A DNA stretch of 64,000 bases from Lucinisca nassula (GCA_963580285.1 OY757010.1:65742406-65806405); one strand, 5' to 3'. Numbered from the stretch's first letter, positions 40,871 through 52,526 are shown. Program-made: numbers and translations. The notes: generated by a model from the sequence alone, not told the origin.

Positions 40871-41054
40871 TATTTGAACTGACAGGCCTAAGCAAACAGT
40901 GTAGACCCAGATGAGATGCTGCAGAATGTGGCGGTTGGCAATGCCTAGAATGTTCTGTCAGGATTGTTCGGGTATTCCCATTATTTCCATCATTCTGCAC
41001 TCGAATTTTCCCTTACATGGAAAGGTCTTCACTGATTATGTATTAGCATGATTT

Positions 41055-41335
41055 GTTTCTTTGTGTTGAGGTTGTATGTCCCCATCAACACAGTTTAGCT
41101 CATGTTGGAGATGTTGCTTCCGAATTTGTGAGGCTTTTACTTGAAACTGAGATGAAATGACTTCTCAAGCCCTACTGCCCAAAGAAATGGCTAGGGTGTA
41201 AGAATGGTCCAACAAGCGCAGGCTTAGATCTTCTATATGGTTTACCAGAACTCGAGTTAGGTCAGTTTCAGCTCTGCATGGCAGCACCATGCAGCTCAAT
41301 CTTTTCCTCTTAGCCTCGATGGGCAGGGGCAATGT
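41055..41335 (-). mobile_element. SINE family B, copy 8 (diverged)
   Basis: Tail TTGTGTTGAGGTTGTATGTC at the left. The body GAGATGAAATGACTTCTCAA and GTCAGTTTCAGCTCTGCATG run in reverse. Confidence 0.75.
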
Positions 41336-41510
41336 AGTTGCATGATCCATATAGAGTATGTTTTCTATACTTTTGGTATCCATCATAAAACCATATAAAT
41401 GTATTATATGCATAACAGCAAAATACCATGACTTCTACTTTACATAATCTTGGTATTTTGCTTTTTTTCTACAACAAACTATTTTCTCTTTGGAAAATAA
41501 ATCTCATAAC

Positions 41511-42120
41511 TCTTTCCCACTTGTGGACTTTGTGAATTTTGCTGATTTTCACAGTGTTGCCTAGGACAGCAACTTCATATAACCATTATTTCATAATGAA
41601 TGGTCTGTTTTCCATTAACCGCGGCAGGAATGTTCATTGGGCAGTTGCCTTTCAAATGGAACCTTTTTAGGCTAAATCATTGTTGCCATGGTAACGAGGG
41701 AGCATCTTAAAGTTGTCAAAAAGTGTAACTTCACATGTATTTTTGACCAAATCTTAATCTTCACACTGCTGTCAGGGCAACAATTAAGGGGTTTGGCGCT
41801 GGCCATTTTCACTGTCTGCAGCATGTTTTGCCAGCACCAATTTCGAGGCATTTTTGACCCAGACACCCTTAGATTTCATTTCAGCGGCCGGCTGGGCCAT
41901 ACCCCCAATTTTTTTTTGGAGGTAGTAGCCCCCCTTCAAACCCCACAAAGGTTTATAGTGGGGAGGCGCGTGAAAAAACAGGCCATTTTTAGGACAACAA
42001 ATCCTAATGCAAACATAGCTGTCCAGGGGTGGGAAATGCATATTTTAGGTGGTTCTGGGGCTCAAAAATGGGGAGGTGGGGTCTCAGACACGTAAAAACA
42101 CGTATCTGAGTAGGAAAAGG
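41511..42120. mobile_element. TTAA MITE, family U, inverted diverged copy
   Basis: CTTTCCCACTTGTGG at the left. ACACGTATCTGAGTAGGAAA at the right is followed by TTAA (42121-42124, after GG). The interior GGCCATTTTCACTGTCTGCA mirrors that of 37287-37867. Confidence 0.75.
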
Positions 42121-42627
42121 TTAAGCTGGAACTACTTTTTCTACAAGATACTGCTTTTGCAATAAAATTGTAATACTTCAAGGCAGGAAAGTTTCAGTCA
42201 GGCTGACATTATTCTTGATGTCACCTCAAAGGCGTCTAAGATAGCAAACATTCAGAATGAGTGATGTTTGCTTTGGATGCAATGTTGAAACAAAACTTAC
42301 ATGGCCATAACCATAGAAAGAGAAGTATGATCTCACATTTTAGTTGTTATATCACTGAAAACATGGTTTGCTCTATTTAAGAACTGTAGAAAGGGCTTTC
42401 AAATGTCACCCATCCAGTTTTCTTTCAGTCAGCTTATGTATCACTACGCTGACATTTTTAGTTTTTGATTTATAAACCTCCGGAGGTAAAAAATCTGATA
42501 AACTTGTGCTTTGCACTCATTTCTTGGTCGATTTTTGTACCTCCCTCTGTTTATAAAGCCCATACTTAAAATAGGAGAGCGAATAAACTCTATGTTATAT
42601 CCAAAACCTTGTTTTATCATTTGATAT
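42121..42627. other. No recognised feature (intron)
   Basis: Only an imperfect short palindrome (AAACCTCCGGAGGTAAAAAA / TTTTTGTACCTCCCTCTGTTT) at 42473-42560 stands out. Confidence 0.4.
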
Positions 42628-43285
42628 GCCATGTATTAAGTTTAGTAACCCACTAGTGGATTAAATATGCAAATTAGTTAGATAGATCCCGTAACTTTAC
42701 ACATACAATGTACCGGCCCCGATAGCTCAGTTGGTAGAGTGTCCGCTCCGGGGAACGGGAGGTCACGGGTTCGATCCCGGGCCGCGACATACCAAAGTCG
42801 TTAAAAATGGTACTAGCTGCTCCTCGCTTGGTACTCAGATTTATGGGGTAGAGCTAGGACTAGTCGACCCAGTGTCAGGATAATGTGACTGGGTGTGGTA
42901 TCATGTAATGTGTCTGGGACATGATACTTCAGTGAGGCAGCACTATAAAAGTGAGCATTGAGCTCCCTGATGCAACCACACACCGTCGTGATATGACTGA
43001 AAAATTGTTGAAAGCGACGTTAAACCCGAATTCACACACACACATGTACAATGTCCTTAACGACCTCACGTTTACTAGTGGTGGAATATTGACATTTTTG
43101 TACAAAATCGTGAATTAAATGCATTTTAAATGCCAAATGATAAATAGAATCTTGCATTCTTGCTCATGCATTATTGAATCTATCAAACTCGTTAAGGAAA
43201 AGGCATTAAATGCTCAGCTTTTTATCCCTATTCCTCAACTTGTAAATGAATACAATAATACATGAACACCCATGTAAGATCCTCT
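42628..43285. mobile_element. Family M MITE, copy 2, split by a SINE
   Basis: CCCACTAGTGGATTAAATAT to CACATACAATGTA, resuming ACATGTACAATGTCCTTAAC to ACACCCATGTAAGATCC. The long hairpin is eroded here. Confidence 0.75.
42713..43041 (+). mobile_element. tRNA-derived SINE, family S (CA tail), copy 1
   Basis: The head is a clear tRNA relic: A-box TAGCTCAGTTGGTAGAG and B-box GGTTCGATCCC at normal spacing (42722-42775). The central part GACTGGGTGTGGTATCATGT and the 3' part TGTTGAAAGCGACGTTAAAC are followed by GAATTC(AC)n. The flanking sequences ACATACAATGT and ACATGTACAATGT are the worn target duplication. Not a functional tRNA, since the acceptor ends do not pair. It resembles the mollusc V/Deu-type SINEs, a point to be tested. 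Confidence 0.9.
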
Positions 43286-43461
43286 TTATAATGAATAGTT
43301 TTAAAAAGGTTTATATGCACTGGTGCAACAGAAATTTCGAAGAAAGAAAAAATATCTCAGTTTCTTATCTAATGAGACGTGACAATAATTTTTCAAAAAG
43401 AGTGACTTATCAGCAGTAAATCTCATGTTGTACCATTTCTATACCAATGAAAAATGATTTA

Positions 43462-43807
43462 CAGTAGAACTTCAATGGCTCGAACACCGATGGCTCGTTT
43501 ACCATGGCTGAGTCGAACCAGTTTTTGAGTCCCTAGAGAATGCCTCTACATACAAAGTACTGTGAGATAATTAAGGAGATTTTCTAATTTTATCTTGCAG
43601 ATGTATGCTGTGTGTACTCATTAGAATCGCCTCGATGAGGCGATTCTAATGAGTACACACAACATACATTTTTATAGAACACTGTAAAGATGTTCCAAAA
43701 TAAGTCCCATTATGCCTCCTGGCAGTAACGCACAGTGGCTCGAACTACCGCTACCTCGAACAGATTTTCAAGGTCCCAAAGGTGTTCGAGCCATTGAAGT
43801 TCGACTG
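43462..43807. mobile_element. pogo-like TA MITE, family I, copy 4
   Basis: CAGTAGAACTTCAATGGCTC to GAGCCATTGAAGTTCGACTG with TA flanks. The perfect core-2 palindrome (TGTGTACTCATTAGAATCGC) is intact. Confidence 0.9.
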
Positions 43808-43865
43808 TATTCAATATCCAGTTCTGTGGCTTTTTCTCCTTTTCCGGATAGAAATTATAATATAT

Positions 43866-44562
43866 TGTTGAGGTTTTTAGATTGCTTTTTGCAGATTTAA
43901 TGATGTGCAGTAGATAAGCCCTAAATGGTACCAGAAGTATTTTCTGGTCTGTATCTATTTAGTACATGTTATCTTTGATCATTCAAATTCTCTCACACTC
44001 TGGGTATATTTAGACTCTGATGATCTAATACAAGGTCAATGGATGTCTGGCGGTATTTATCTATTCTTAGAATATAGGACGTTTGGAGTGCTATTTTTAT
44101 GTAGATGCACTTTCATGATAAGGGTGTATATTTTTAGCCTGACAGCTCCAGCTCACTGGGCTGTGGCTGGTTTCTCTGGCTGAGAGGATACTACCATATT
44201 TGGGTCTCAGGGGGGGGACTTTATTTTTAGTATCAAAATGCACGGCTCTGTGACTTGTCCGGTTGAGATGATCTCATCATATTTGGGGCAGAGGCCGTAT
44301 ATTTAAGATGCACCCACAAAATCTCTGGGGCTTTTTCGCAGGGTTCTGTTCGAGGGATAATTGCCGATAGTTTGAAAGAATGAATGAGGCTTTATTACCT
44401 GCATTGCTTAAAATGTATATTAAAATAATAATCACACAATAAATTGTTACAGTTTTAATGTATTTGAGTGTCTCATGTGGAGCCAATTTTCAGCAAAGCA
44501 AGAGGCAGCTCATGGTGCAAAACAAACACAAAAGTTTTCTTTAATAATAAGAAAACTTTACA
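43866..44562 (+). repeat. Left LTR, 697 bp
   Basis: Begins TGTTGAGGTTTTTAG and ends AAAACTTTACA. One G longer than the right LTR in the run at about 44210. Confidence 0.9.
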
Positions 44563-44565
44563 CTG

Positions 44566-44907
44566 GTGGCAGCTAATGGGATTAATCGTGAAGATTTATC
44601 TCGATTCATCGGGAGTCGGACTTTAACACATTCTGCGAAGAGAATGGTGCCTAAAACGATGATGCTTGTTCTTGTTGCGTGTTTATGTTTCAAGGACTGT
44701 GTGGCACATTTTGGAATCAGATGTAACAGGTTTGAACCCCAGAAATTGTGTAAGTGCATTTTGTCATACATGTATTGTTCTTCTGACAAATGTCTACGTG
44801 AATTTAATCGTGAATCTTTGAGTTCACAGTGGAAAGTGTATGACTTATGGATATTTTCTTTAGCAGGAAAATCAGTAAAGAAGAAAATAATTAGTGTAAC
44901 ATATTAA
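44566..44907 (+). CDS. Short open frame with hydrophobic N-terminus and many cysteines (inside LTR element)
   Basis: The frame is open from the primer-binding site. The first ATG is at 44643, giving MVPKTMMLVLVACLCFKDC, a signal-peptide-like start, then a stretch with about eight further cysteines (IRCNRF, KLCKC, YCSSDKC) and a basic C-terminus. I do not recognise it. It could be a chance frame: no relative, no Kozak context and no second copy is visible here. Confidence 0.25.
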   Translation: MAANGINREDLSRFIGSRTLTHSAKRMVPKTMMLVLVACLCFKDCVAHFGIRCNRFEPQKLCKCILSYMYCSSDKCLREFNRESLSSQWKVYDLWIFSLAGKSVKKKIISVTY

Positions 44908-47900
44908 TTGCTTTCATGGTTTCTTGACTGGAAATGAAGTCGATATGCCTGGAATAATATTGATATTGTGACCGACAATGTTTTTGGGACATATTATTTG
45001 CTAACATGTGCTGTGGGGTCATCTGTGAAACAAGTAAATATGAACTTCTGGAGAAAAGAAGAACGTGTAAACTGGATGGATCAGTTTCAGGAGAAAAATT
45101 GTAAGGCTGATATAACACTTGAAGATAAAAATGAATATTTTATTCATATTCTATGTTGTTGATGGCAGTGCGAGTGCATAGGCATGTTGCTGTTTGGGAT
45201 GTTGCAGAGGTGCTCATATGCAGGGATGCTGTGACTCATTCTTTGGTCTGAGCGTACATGTTTATCGCTGATGACATGGAGAGAATGCGAACAGAATGCA
45301 TGAGGAGAGTAGAGTTGCAACAGGTTAGGTCTTCAAATTCCCTTTTGTTAAACAAGTATGGTCAATGTACATGTCAGATCGCCCTCAGAGATGATTTGTC
45401 ATAAAGTGGCCTTTACTAAACTGGCAAATAGCCCTCAGATGATTATTTGTCAGAATATATCATATATTTATTGAAAAGGGGAGATCTAGTGAAGCAACAG
45501 AGCAGCCTGTACCATATAGGAGTCACTGGCCACGTAACATGCACAGGATATTGAATGGGAAAATTAATAAAGTGTGAACATGTATGTCAAAAATATGTTG
45601 AAGGGCTGTAAGTGTTTTTGTCTCAGATTTCGGCACTGAAAATTAGACATATTTATCAGCAGATTCATGTTAGATTAGAAACTGGAGCCAGAGTTTTGAC
45701 TTTTTGGATAATTTGTCACGTTTGTGTTGTCATGTTTATGAGGTGGCCCACCCAACATTTTCCAGATAAAAGCAGAGGTTAATTATTTTTTTCTGCTTGG
45801 AAGAAATAAATGATTTGTTCAAGATTGTTTTCCAACAGTTTACATGCTAGCAAAATTTAATTGAGTGGAACAGGCTGGACCCAGATATCCAGGAATTTCA
45901 CATTTTAAGATGCTGACACTGAAAGAAGATGTGTTAAATATATATTGTGAAAATTAAAAGTGGATAGTATTGTTCTTGGTTCCTTAGAAGAATAGGAATT
46001 TTATGAAAGAAAATGCAAGGGGGAAGATTTGCTTTGTCACTTGCAGTCAAATTGAAGGGCTTCGATCATGTTTTCCTCCAGCAGAGAAATTCATGGATGC
46101 ATGAATACGGGTTATATTTAGAAAATGAGTGCTTCATGTTTTAAAGTGTCTGTTCTACTAATTCTGCAGGTGTGGAAGTGATTAAATATGCAGTCTGTTT
46201 TTGGTGCAGATGCATAATTGTTTTAATTTGGAACATTGTTATGGTTTAAATTTGGTGAAAATGTCAGTTCTACCTGGATTAGTATAATTCACCTGAAGAA
46301 AAATTCTGCACTTTGGATTTAAGTTTAATTTGAGAGGCATTCTGAAGGATATATCTTTAGTTTCTACTGTTTTTCGAATGGAATAATTGCACCGATTTAG
46401 AGGGAGAAAGACAGGAATAGTGAAGCAGATTATGCTATTCTTGGTTTTGGCATTAATGTGGAATAATTATGGTATAAATTTAGTGCTATATATTTTATAG
46501 TGCTATTTTGAAGTGCTGTGTTCTAGCGAAATGGTTTCCGAATCACTGGAATAAAATGTGTTTCAAATTCAGAATGTTTGCATTAAATGGTTTAAAATTT
46601 GTTTTGAAGTACTGTGTGTGCAAATTAATTTAGGTAAGACGTAGCTTTTGGATGTAATTCTTTGGATGTAATTCATGTGTATTCTTAGAAATTGTATTCT
46701 GTGGAAGTTCGGATTGAAGGGAGAAGAAAACATGCTTTGCAATGCTGGCGTTATTGAAAGCTTCGGGCTGGAACGCTGGGCTGCGGGAGCAATGCGGTTT
46801 TACAGAGTTTGTTGGGGAGCGGATGGAATCTATGTCCACTCGGGCAAACGGGAGAACGATTACTATATAGAGAGCATACCCACGAAGATCTTTCTACAAC
46901 ATTTATTTCAAGGCCTCTGAATGCCTTCGACATAAAATTGTTCGGGACTGTTCTTCAGATATGCTATTAGTAAACATGTAAAAGGAAAGCTGTGAAATAC
47001 TGAAGTAACTCTACAGAATAATTCATTTTTTGATGTTTACACTATCAGAATTTACACTTTGACACACATGCTGACTGGTGCGGTTTTATTGAGGAAATAT
47101 GGTGGAACTTTTGATTGTTTCAAGACTTTCAGTCGAATTAGAATTTAACATTTATGCTGAGATAGTGGACACTCCAAAAGTAACATGATTGCCTATTCAT
47201 ATTTTGGTAAAGGTTGTCATCGCTACCTGATAAGCTTTGATACTGATCAGAGCATGATTTCAGTGACATTTTTGGATCAATTTGACATATTTGTTTATTT
47301 CAACAGATGCCACTTAACTCTGTTGAAAATCTATGCCGTATCTTGGACTAAATAACTAAGAAATTCTCTAATTGTTGGGGCCATGGATAGCTTTCTAGCA
47401 TTGTCCCTGTTAAGGAGACAGTCGTTTAAGTTTTACTGATAGCTTAAAGCTTACGGCGTAATTTTGATGATATTTCAAGGTTCAAGAGTAGAGACATTTC
47501 TGTTAACGACTTTCAGCCTGATTTGGATGATATATTATATAACAGGACAATGGTTCCATGTACTTTGAGTTTTGAAGCATAAAATGTTAATATGACGTTG
47601 ATTCAACGTTGGGGACAATGTCGTTATAAGAGTGGAAGGGACATGGATAAACAGATGGTGATACGAGGTTGTTTCACATTTGAATATTATCAGGTCTTGA
47701 CGATGTCAATAACACGAAACGTTTGTCATGGGATACAGAATGATGATCTGGTGGAGTGCCGATGTGGTTAACATGGTGATGACACGTTAGCTGGTTTTCT
47801 ATGGTTGGATTTACATGATGAGACATTTGTGCCATCAATCTTTATTTCAGTTATGTCAATTAAATATTTTTAGAATTGAAATCAAATTTAGGATTTCTAA

Positions 47901-48185
47901 GCATTGGGGAATGGACATGGCACACAAGACTTAGACATTAAATCCTGTTTTAATGAATGCATATTTTCTTACTTAGTGCATGTGGCCAAGTGGAAAAACG
48001 TAAGACTCAATAGGAAGGACTTTAAATGTGTGAAAGGTTACACTTTGTGTACATTTTGTTGCACTTTAGTTTCTGGAAGTTTAAATTGGATTTAAACCTT
48101 GTAGTAATGATTAAACTTTTACTTGTTACAAATACTTTTGAGATGACTTAAAGCGAGGACGCTTTAATTTTTAAGAAGGGGAGAG

Positions 48186-48881
48186 TGTTGAGGTTTTTAG
48201 ATTGCTTTTTGCAGATTTAATGATGTGCAGTAGATAAGCCCTAAATGGTACCAGAAGTATTTTCTGGTCTGTATCTATTTAGTACATGTTATCTTTGATC
48301 ATTCAAATTCTCTCACACTCTGGGTATATTTAGACTCTGATGATCTAATACAAGGTCAATGGATGTCTGGCGGTATTTATCTATTCTTAGAATATAGGAC
48401 GTTTGGAGTGCTATTTTTATGTAGATGCACTTTCATGATAAGGGTGTATATTTTTAGCCTGACAGCTCCAGCTCACTGGGCTGTGGCTGGTTTCTCTGGC
48501 TGAGAGGATACTACCATATTTGGGTCTCAGGGGGGGACTTTATTTTTAGTATCAAAATGCACGGCTCTGTGACTTGTCCGGTTGAGATGATCTCATCATA
48601 TTTGGGGCAGAGGCCGTATATTTAAGATGCACCCACAAAATCTCTGGGGCTTTTTCGCAGGGTTCTGTTCGAGGGATAATTGCCGATAGTTTGAAAGAAT
48701 GAATGAGGCTTTATTACCTGCATTGCTTAAAATGTATATTAAAATAATAATCACACAATAAATTGTTACAGTTTTAATGTATTTGAGTGTCTCATGTGGA
48801 GCCAATTTTCAGCAAAGCAAGAGGCAGCTCATGGTGCAAAACAAACACAAAAGTTTTCTTTAATAATAAGAAAACTTTACA
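48186..48881 (+). repeat. Right LTR, 696 bp
   Basis: Direct repeat of the left LTR. Ends 7 bp from the splice donor of the MIEAP-like exon at 48889. Confidence 0.9.
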
Positions 48882-48888
48882 ATATTAC

Positions 48889-49066
48889 CACGACAACCGA
48901 AAAGAGGATCTTTCCTTTCAGCGAATTGACTTCTCGGAGTTCTTCCATGTCATTGAGAGCTTGCAAAGCAGCTTCTCGATCCTCATAATACAGTCGACCA
49001 AACTGATGGATCAACTCCGCTGTCCTTGCTGACTCAACTTTCTGCGGAGCACTCTGTAATGACAAC
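48889..49066 (-). CDS. MIEAP/SPATA18-like protein, internal exon
   Basis: Acceptor TCATTCATTTACAG|GTTG, donor GTCGTG|GTAATA, 178 nt. It enters in phase 2 from the exon at 51234 (CA+G = Gln) and leaves in phase 0. It encodes LSLQSAPQKVESARTAELI, HQFGRLYYEDREAALQALND and MEELREVNSLKGKILFSVVV. The 'QF..LY..DR.EAL..L' and 'LK.KILF.VVV' stretches fit the start of the C-terminal MIEAP domain. The LTR element begins at intron position +8. Confidence 0.75.
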
Positions 49067-49171
49067 CTGTAAATGAATGACAGATGAGAAATATTACTAA
49101 AATTCCCTTAGAAGAAAAAGATGAAAATACATCAGCAGACATAGAACTGTACAAACTTTCAGATGACCTGA

Positions 49172-50755
49172 TTCGCTCACCTGTCACTGTCTATTTTAGC
49201 TCTGGTGGCCATCTTGTTTGTCAGAGCAGAACGATCTTAGCTAGTTTGGTAGGGTGTCGCACAGGAAACATTCCCGTGAAGTTTGAATCAAATTGACACA
49301 AGGGTTTAAGAAGAGTTCGCATTTAAAGAAAATTTACACTGTTTTTCTATTTTAAACTCTGGTGGCCATATTTTTCATCGGAGCGAGATCATTTTAGCTA
49401 TTTTGGTAGAGGGTCATCTAAGCAACATTCATATAAGTTTGACTGAAATTGGCCCAACGGTACAGGAGGAGTTGCCGTTTGAAGATTTTTTTCTATTTTT
49501 AGCTCTGGCGGCCATCATGTTCATCAAAGCAGAATGATTTAGTTATTTTGGTAGGGAGTCACCTGGGCAATATTCCTGTGAAGTTTGGATCCTATTGGCC
49601 AAAGGGTTTAGGAGAAGTTTGCATTTGAAGCAAATTAACATTTTTCTATTTTTAACTCTGGTGGCGATATTGTTCATCGGAGCGAGATCATTTTAGCTAT
49701 TTTGGTAGAGGGTCATCTAAGCAACATTCCTAAAGTTTGAATGAAATTGGCCCAATGGTACAGGAGGAGTTGTCGTTTGAAGATTTTTTTCTATTTTTAG
49801 CTCTGGCGGCCATCATGTTCATCAGAGCGGAAGGATTTTAGCTATTTTGATAGGGAGTCACCTACGTAACATTCCTGTGAAGTTTGAATCAAATTGGCAC
49901 AAGGGTTAAGGAGGAGTTCGCGTTTGAAGCAAATTTACTATGTTTTTCTGTTTTTAGCTGTGGCAGCCATTTTGCTCATCAGAGCAGAAACGTTTTAGCT
50001 ACTTTGGTAGAGGGTCACCTAAGCAACATTCCTATGAGGTTTGAATGAAAGTGGACCAAGGGTGCAGGAGGAGTTGTCGTTTAATAAAGATTTTTTCTAT
50101 TTTTAGCTCTGGTGGCCATCTTGTGCGGAATGAGATTAGCTATTCTGGTAGGGAGTAACCTGGGCAATACTCCTGTAAAGTTTGAATAAAATTGGCCCAA
50201 GGTTTTAGGAGGAGTTCACGTTTGAAGCAAATTTACGATGTTTTTCTATTTTTAGCTCTGGTGGCCATATTGTTCATTGGAGCAGAACGATTTTAGCTAT
50301 TTTGGTAGAGGATCACCTAAGCAACAATCCTATGAAGTTTGAATGAAATTGGCCCAGGGGTTTGGGAGGAGTAGTCATTTAAAGATTTTTCTATTTTTAG
50401 CTCTGGCGGCCATCTTGTTCATCAGAGCAGAATGATTTTAGCTATTTTGGTATCGGGTTACCTACGCAACTTTTCTATGAAGTTTGAAATTGGTCAAGGG
50501 AAATCAGAGAAGTAGTCGTTTAAAGATTTGTCCATTTTTAGCTCTGGTGGCCATCTTGTTCATCAGAGCGGAACCATTTTAGCTATTTTGGTAGACAGCC
50601 ACATAGGCAACATTCCTGTGAAGTTTAAATGAAATTGGCCCAAGAGTTTAGGAGGAGTAGTCTTTTTAAGCAATTGTGGACGATGGACAATGCACGCCGC
50701 ATACAGCATGACGGACATTGACCGATCATGAGCACTTCATGCTCAGGTGAACTAA
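49172..50755 (+). mobile_element. Helentron-like tandem-repeat element (HINE 4), 1.58 kb
   Basis: The 5' side TTCGCTCACCTGTCAC and the 3' side GCTCAGGTGAAC are an inverted match. The 3' end has hairpin TGAGCA-CTTCA-TGCTCA (50728-50744) and then GGTGAACTAA. The interior is about ten units of roughly 150 bp with TTTTTAGCTCTGGTGGCCAT, GTTCATCAGAGC and AGCTATTTTGGTAG. It is intronic in the MIEAP-like gene. The 5' border is less certain than in HINE 1, 2 and 5. Confidence 0.65.
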
Positions 50756-50992
50756 AAAGTGTGATAAAAATTTTATCGAATGAAGCCGGACAGAATGACT
50801 GAGGGATGGAGTTGGAAGGACAGCAGGAATGACAAAAGGTCCAGGCAAATCCAGTACAGCCCCACTTTTTCAAAGCGGGGCTGTAATTATCCTTAAATGT
50901 TCCTTATCTGGAGCTATTGAAGAATTTCTATGGACTCAAGAATGAGTCAACTGAGCTATGGTAAACAAGCCGTTTGTGTTTGAGTCATTTAA

Positions 50993-51197
50993 CCCTTCTC
51001 TTGCTGAATATTCAGTTTAGCCACACCCATTTTTGACTTTGAACCAATCAGATTACTTTATGTAATTTATTCCTACAAAATCATAAATTGAATGCCAAAC
51101 AGTGTAGATCCTGATCAGATGGCTTCTTCAGAAGCCATCTGATCTGGATCTACGCTGTTTGCAAAGATATGGGTTGTTATGAACAGCAGGATAATAG
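50993..51197. mobile_element. piggyBac-like TTAA MITE, family P, copy 5
   Basis: TTAA flanks, ends CCCTTCTCTTGCTG and CAGCAGGATAATAG, core-1 hairpin GTGTAGATCCTGATCAGATG. It lies 36 bp below the splice donor of the exon at 51234. Confidence 0.85.
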
Positions 51198-51233
51198 TTA
51201 AGTTTCACAGGACTTTCTGCCACAATCACTCAC

Positions 51234-51498
51234 TGTTCCAGGTATTGTTTCTCCTTCAGCTGTAAGTTCTCCACCAGCTCTTTACTCTTCTCCAGCTGTG
51301 CTCGTACATTCTCCAGCTCTAGCTCTTGATTCTTCCTCTCGTCACCCAGGGAGATCAGTTTTCCCAGACGCGCTGGAAGTGTTCCATTGTCTAGACTGTT
51401 CTTCAGCAAAATAGCATGTCCGTTGGAAAAACCATTCCTGTTTTTAGACTCACCAACTTGAAAACCATGCCCTATATGGATGATTGAAGGCCTGGTTC
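51234..51498 (-). CDS. MIEAP/SPATA18-like protein, coiled-coil exon
   Basis: Acceptor ACTTTTTATTCAG, donor GGAACA|GTGAGT, 265 nt. The open frame gives RPSIIHIGHGFQVGESKNRN, then LLKNSLDNGTLPARLGKLIS and a heptad-rich helix (LGDERKNQELELENVRAQLE, KSKELVENLQLKEKQYLEQ). A coiled coil before the conserved C-terminal domain is the layout of MIEAP. The exon exits in phase 2 and joins the 49066 exon without breaking frame. Upstream exons were not found between 51.5 and 60 kb. Confidence 0.7.
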
Positions 51499-51571
51499 CT
51501 GAATAAAAAGTTTCGGATTAGCAATTATACATGTACATGTATTCCTAAGATCTAGGAAAATTGGCATAATA

Positions 51572-51788
51572 CCGTAATGATCCTAAGTATTCAGGGACAG
51601 ATAGGCCTAAACAAACAGTGCATACCCAGATCAGACTGCTCTAAAGAAGCAGTCTGATCAGGGTCTACAGTGTTTGCCATTCAGTCTGCATCTTTAGGAC
51701 TCCTTGGTGGAAAATGAAACAGATTTGTGAAAATTTTAGGAGAATTACAGCAAATCCTTCAGGTGTCCAATTTTTAGAATTATTACGG
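51572..51788. mobile_element. TA-type MITE, family L, intact copy
   Basis: TA-CCGTAATGATCCTAAG to TTAGAATTATTACGG-TA. Core-1 hairpin CAGTGCATACCCAGATCAGA with a good partner. A second right-half copy follows (51790-51890). Confidence 0.8.
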
Positions 51789-51902
51789 TATACCTTTTGG
51801 TCTTCTTGCTGGAGCATGAAGCAGATTTGTTAAAATTTTAGGAGAATTACAGCAAGTCCTCAAGGTGTCTGAATTTTTTAGGATTTTTTCAGTAGCTCCA
51901 AA

Positions 51903-52110
51903 TCAGAGTTGATCTAAGCCTACCCAGGCAAAGTGCTGCGAGTCGGACCGTCCATGCTTATAAACCCTATTGGTTTCATTGGGCGACAAGGCTTGAGATG
52001 TCATTTCATCTCAATGTTGGGTAAAAGTCCCACAAAATTGGAAGCAACGTCTCCAAAATGACCTACACAGTGTTGACTGGGACGTTAAACCTCAACCCAA
52101 ACAAAAGCTC
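51903..52110 (+). mobile_element. SINE family B, copy 9, 5' truncated
   Basis: From CCTACCCAGGCAAAGTGCTG to GTTAAACCTCAACCCAAACA. Confidence 0.8.
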
Positions 52111-52337
52111 CAAATCAGAGGCTACAATTGTGTGGCATGTGATCATGGTCTACACAGTTCTCTTTTATCAGGTTTACAACAAAACTGACACCCCTAAATT
52201 TGGACTTGAACCTGTCCAAAGCCGAAAAAGGATCTACACTTACACCTCAGGAGCAAATTCTTTCCTTTAAGAGTAAACCCCTAAATTATAGTTTGGTCAA
52301 GAGCTGCCTAACATGAAGGTGTATCCATTCATTTTAA

Positions 52338-52526
52338 CCCTTATCTTGCTGAATATTCATTTAAGTCATACCCATTTCTGTCTATCAACCAATCAAATTA
52401 CTTGATGTAATTTATTGCTACAAAGTCATAAACTGAATACCAAACAGTGTAGATCCTGATCAGCCATCTGATCTGGATCTACACTGTTTGCAAAGATAGG
52501 GGTTGTCGTGAACAGCAAGATAAGGG
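52338..52526. mobile_element. piggyBac-like TTAA MITE, family P, copy 6
   Basis: Perfect ends CCCTTATCTTGCTG and CAGCAAGATAAGGG between TTAA tetramers. The hairpin loop is shortened. Confidence 0.9.

Larger units (their letters stand above)
43866..48881 (+). mobile_element. LTR retrotransposon without gag/pol (LARD-like), 5016 bp
   Basis: Two direct repeats, 43866-44562 and 48186-48881, start TGTTGAGG and end TTTACA. Their only visible difference is one G in a G-run. A 4-bp duplication ATAT flanks the element (43862-43865 and 48882-48885). After the left LTR comes a primer-binding-type TGGTGGCAGC and before the right LTR a purine tract AAGAAGGGGAGAG. The 3.6-kb interior has no reverse transcriptase, integrase or protease motif, so any mobility depends on another element. 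It lies in an intron of the MIEAP-like gene; gene-relative orientation is opposite if the PBS/PPT reading is right. Confidence 0.9.

Noticed and set aside
41688..42095. 135-residue plus-strand open frame
   Set aside because: Lies wholly within an inverted copy of the TTAA MITE family U; the other copy (37287-37867) has no matching frame.
42713..42787. tRNA gene
   Set aside because: A- and B-boxes are clear, but the acceptor ends do not pair and the segment is the head of a 330-bp SINE present again at 54460-54789 with a target duplication.
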